Shown in pieces: positions 62,501 to 64,000 of a stretch of DNA of 64,000 nucleotides. Under the pieces are notes generated by a model that saw only the letters and a list, made by a program, of their open reading frames with translations, was not told the origin of the DNA and made no database searches. Origin of the DNA: Desulfobulbaceae bacterium UBA2273. GTDB taxonomy: Bacteria; Desulfobacterota; Desulfobulbia; Desulfobulbales; Desulfurivibrionaceae. The stretch spans positions 65,283-129,282 of the forward strand of contig DDWZ01000019.1 of assembly GCA_002347095.1 (NCBI GenBank), read 5' to 3'. A program made the translations under genes and the position numbers. How positions within the stretch are numbered: position 1 is the stretch's first letter; each line of letters opens with the position of its first letter.

Positions 62501-64000
62501 TCCCAGGCCGCATGTCGGTGGTTCTGGCCCAGTACGCCACATCGATTAAGTAATCCCTGCCATCGCTTGAATATGTCTGGCCAACGGGGGTGCCCGCGAA
62601 TCTGGGATTGGGGTTATTCGGTGCCCCCCCATACCCGGAACAGGCTTTGATGTTTGTCGCAGTGCAGGCAGCATAGGGGGCGGTGGTTGTGGTGCCTGGC
62701 ATGCTGAGATCCTGGGTGGATTCGCCATCCGTCAAGAAGAGGATGAACGACTTGGCGCACGGCACATACTGGTTTGTCAGGTTGGCGTCCACATCGGTGA
62801 ATTTGAATGCGTAGGGATCCCTATAGATATCGGTGGCGGCAAAGGTGCCTGAGCCCACAGTGTAATCAGCGGCGAGGTACTGGGGGGTGTCCTGCCTGAA
62901 ATAACTCACCATCTCCCGCAGGGTTTCGCCCAGAGGAGTCCATGTGCTCGGGACCATGTTGTGGATGGAGGTAATCATGGTGGGCACTGAGTTGTAGCCA
63001 ACGTAGTTGGCGACCCGGCCACCATCGTAGGTGTTGTAATAGCCCAGGCCGAATCTGACCTCGCTGTTGAGACTGTCGATAATGCCTTCAGCCTTGGTCG
63101 TGCCTTGATCGACAATGATGTTGTAAGGGCCGCCGTTGAGTTGCGGGACCTCAACCTGAAGATATACCTGGGTTACACGGATGTAAGGGGATCCGGAATA
63201 AGCCGAATTCGCTCTCACGCCAAAACCCTGTATCCCTGTGGCGACTTGTTGTTTTATTTCCGCCCATGTCCAGGGGGCGGAGGTGGCAGGATTGTTTGTA
63301 AAGGTAAATGAATATGTGCTGTAGGAGCTGCTGTAGGCCAGGTTGCTATACGTTGAAGAATAATCTGTTCCATTGATTCTGAGTACACCGTTTATCCTCC
63401 GTGTGGTGGTGCTATATGTCGATTTTGCCGCGCGAACATATAGCTTGACCGTGATTGCCCCGGCCGGTTCCGCCTGGGCATAAGTGTAGTCCATGATAAC
63501 GGGACTGCTGGTGTTGCTATTTTGGATATATGTTGCGCCATCATCAGCAACGGCCTCATCCACCTTGGTATAAGCAATGACTCCTCCGGAGACTGGATAT
63601 TCGCTCCAGCCCGTTGGCATAGAGATATCGGCCTCGGGCCTGACAATGAATTGGGCTGCCGTCCCATTGGCGTTTATGGTGAGGTTGTCCGAGGTGTCTC
63701 GGACAAAATTATAATTGCCCACAAACGGAAAGATATGCGCTGCGGTTGTAACAAAGTCTTTGTCGAAAGAGGTGTAATTGCAGTTAGCGCTTTCGCCATA
63801 CAGTTTTACCGTGGGAGTGCCAGTTGACGTACGAGGGTCTGCCTTGCCTCCGATGAGGAGTTTTTTGGATACCTCGGTCCGGCGCATGGTGGCCCAGTTG
63901 AGAAAACTGCCGTTGGCAATGGGGTTGGCGACAGTGCCGTTGGTCATGAGGTCGGTGGTGACTTCCCATATGCCGCTGACGTTGTTGTATTTATAATTTT
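59505..64000 (-). CDS. pilY1: PilY1-like pilus tip protein (5' end outside window)
   Basis: The open frame runs from the window edge to the stop at 59505, about 1497 residues, with no start visible in context; the upstream part of the protein is missing. PilY1/PilC proteins sit at the pilus tip and mediate adhesion and pilus retraction control. Visible parts: a von Willebrand A-like region (ILFLTDGESTQDLS), a loop with DSNGDGVISSDGTDD and DTDGNGTADINKG (calcium-type), four Cys-rich repeats of the form C-x3-R/G-x2-C-x4-DC (CLTGRTPCSVDADC, CSSSRMACNIDADC, CSSSGTPCTADTDC, CAKSRTACSNDVDC), and the C-terminal beta-propeller (FVGANDGMFHSFRLG, IVIGSMGIGGA, YIGYVKDTTSGG). It precedes fimT and the other minor pilin genes. 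Confidence 0.88.
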   Translation of the reverse strand, partial: NYKYNNVSGIWEVTTDLMTNGTVANPIANGSFLNWATMRRTEVSKKLLIGGKADPRTSTGTPTVKLYGESANCNYTSFDKDFVTTAAHIFPFVGNYNFVRDTSDNLTINANGTAAQFIVRPEADISMPTGWSEYPVSGGVIAYTKVDEAVADDGATYIQNSNTSSPVIMDYTYAQAEPAGAITVKLYVRAAKSTYSTTTRRINGVLRINGTDYSSTYSNLAYSSSYSTYSFTFTNNPATSAPWTWAEIKQQVATGIQGFGVRANSAYSGSPYIRVTQVYLQVEVPQLNGGPYNIIVDQGTTKAEGIIDSLNSEVRFGLGYYNTYDGGRVANYVGYNSVPTMITSIHNMVPSTWTPLGETLREMVSYFRQDTPQYLAADYTVGSGTFAATDIYRDPYAFKFTDVDANLTNQYVPCAKSFILFLTDGESTQDLSMPGTTTTAPYAACTATNIKACSGYGGAPNNPNPRFAGTPVGQTYSSDGRDYLIDVAYWARTTDMRPGTETDVPTTWRQSLPGMQNVFLYPVYLFGSGSTLLKDAAIYGGFEDLKDSAGNYNNKADCTTTPAECYRDSNGDGVISSDGTDDPITYYEGNDGYALSQNIRQAIYDIVKRAASSTAVSVLSSSEGSGATLVQSLFYPSRSFLSSADITWTSDLMNYWYYLDPFFASSQIREDTVRDSSTYTILNLKSDYITNFYFDSAQEKTLAARYQDTDGNGTADINKGNIPIEDAKAIWRAGVNLWWTTSSSRTIKTSLNGSSLMSFDTTNRPELDDYLGQIASAVAANATISYVRGDDCVDATGAGCACGTVGCFAKLCLTGRTPCSVDADCALGDTCVPPRNRIATLKVCSSSRMACNIDADCTGGGGSCVEETHIWKLGDIISSTPRIMGPSPSNNFNIPSPYGYGDQTYKDFIASLDYKDRQRVFVGANDGMFHSFRLGKIVQNWKVCSSSGTPCTADTDCTGGSDLCKTSKPWYQPGKLDGAAGIGGIGTESWAFIPKNVLPYLQYLSQPDYCHIYMVDGPVVMTDASINKINAPLAPLTCGLTTDYWDCPKQTTSTSGMLDLANTSWRSIVIGSMGIGGATSSGVDAACVKTPLDVGGTPIGWSSYFALDVTEQDNPTLLWEFNNSNLGVTNVGPAIVRGGVRRCAKSRTACSNDVDCGATATNGRCVDDANGRWFAILASGATGPITAKDFKGTSNKNLRLFVLDLKTGELLRTIDTGITNAFAGSISTGSLDLEKDRPTNVGNYKDDVVYIGYVKDTTSGGVLRLVINDDLDPDTWTVSPVIENIGPVTTSVANLIDRNRGKLWLYFAEGRYFHKQDDLTTQRKLFGIEDPCFVATSNTISPACSDTLLLTDLRNQTTSPTTALTATEKGWYINLDAAASPKGSERVISNPTPDPLGAVYFLSFAPTSDICSFGGTTYLWALDYKTGNKVTFVMQGKALVQVSTGEIKELSLHDPGVLSQKDNRRSAGFEGIPPAGQGLMVVTNPLPIKKFMHIQER

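Overview
The window looks like part of a chromosome from a GC-rich Gram-negative bacterium, most likely a Desulfobacterota (former Deltaproteobacteria) relative. The clues are a split ATP synthase operon with two b-type subunits and no a or c subunit, a DivIVA protein beside a MinD/FlhG ATPase, a holB-ricT-metG order, and a type IV pilus locus with PilA, PilS/PilR and pilY1 plus minor pilins. The species cannot be read from the sequence.

Layout. 0-5.9 kb: a partial membrane protein, trhP, mnmA, pyk and mtaB (tRNA modification and glycolysis). 5.9-12.7 kb: an accessory island holding HigBA, an AT-rich retron operon (HEPN-like protein, winged-helix-like protein, msr-msd RNA, reverse transcriptase), decayed type I restriction genes, a DUF1016 nuclease, and RhuM plus a broken second RhuM copy. 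12.7-24 kb: cinA, recA, alaS and the atpF'FHAGDC operon. 24-33 kb: CheX-like protein, GltD/NfnB-like flavoprotein, HD-GYP regulator, amidase, mutS and a Met-rich periplasmic protein. 33-41.5 kb: two minus-strand operons, minD/flhG-yggT-divIVA-DUF167-phosphoesterase-HIT and holB-ricT-metG-GGDEF-like. 41.7-48.1 kb: purL, a YhaM-type exonuclease, VapBC and YefM-YoeB. 48.2-64 kb: the pilus locus, with an ABC exporter and a TPR-like protein downstream of pilA, PilS/PilR, and pilY1-fimT-pilV-pilW-pilX. A block carrying a RelE/ParD-like pair and a REP-associated transposase (RAYT) sits between pilA and pilS.

The most interesting system is the retron at 7360-9785. Perfect 15-nt a1/a2 repeats enclose an msr with an Ec86-like start and a 20-bp msd hairpin, and two unfamiliar genes lie directly upstream. 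The second is the RAYT block: three REP copies surround a toxin-antitoxin pair and the transposase, and a diverged copy of the pilS start region lies on its far side. Several palindromic repeat families are scattered through the rest. Four type II toxin-antitoxin pairs are present, three with a recognisable palindromic operator.
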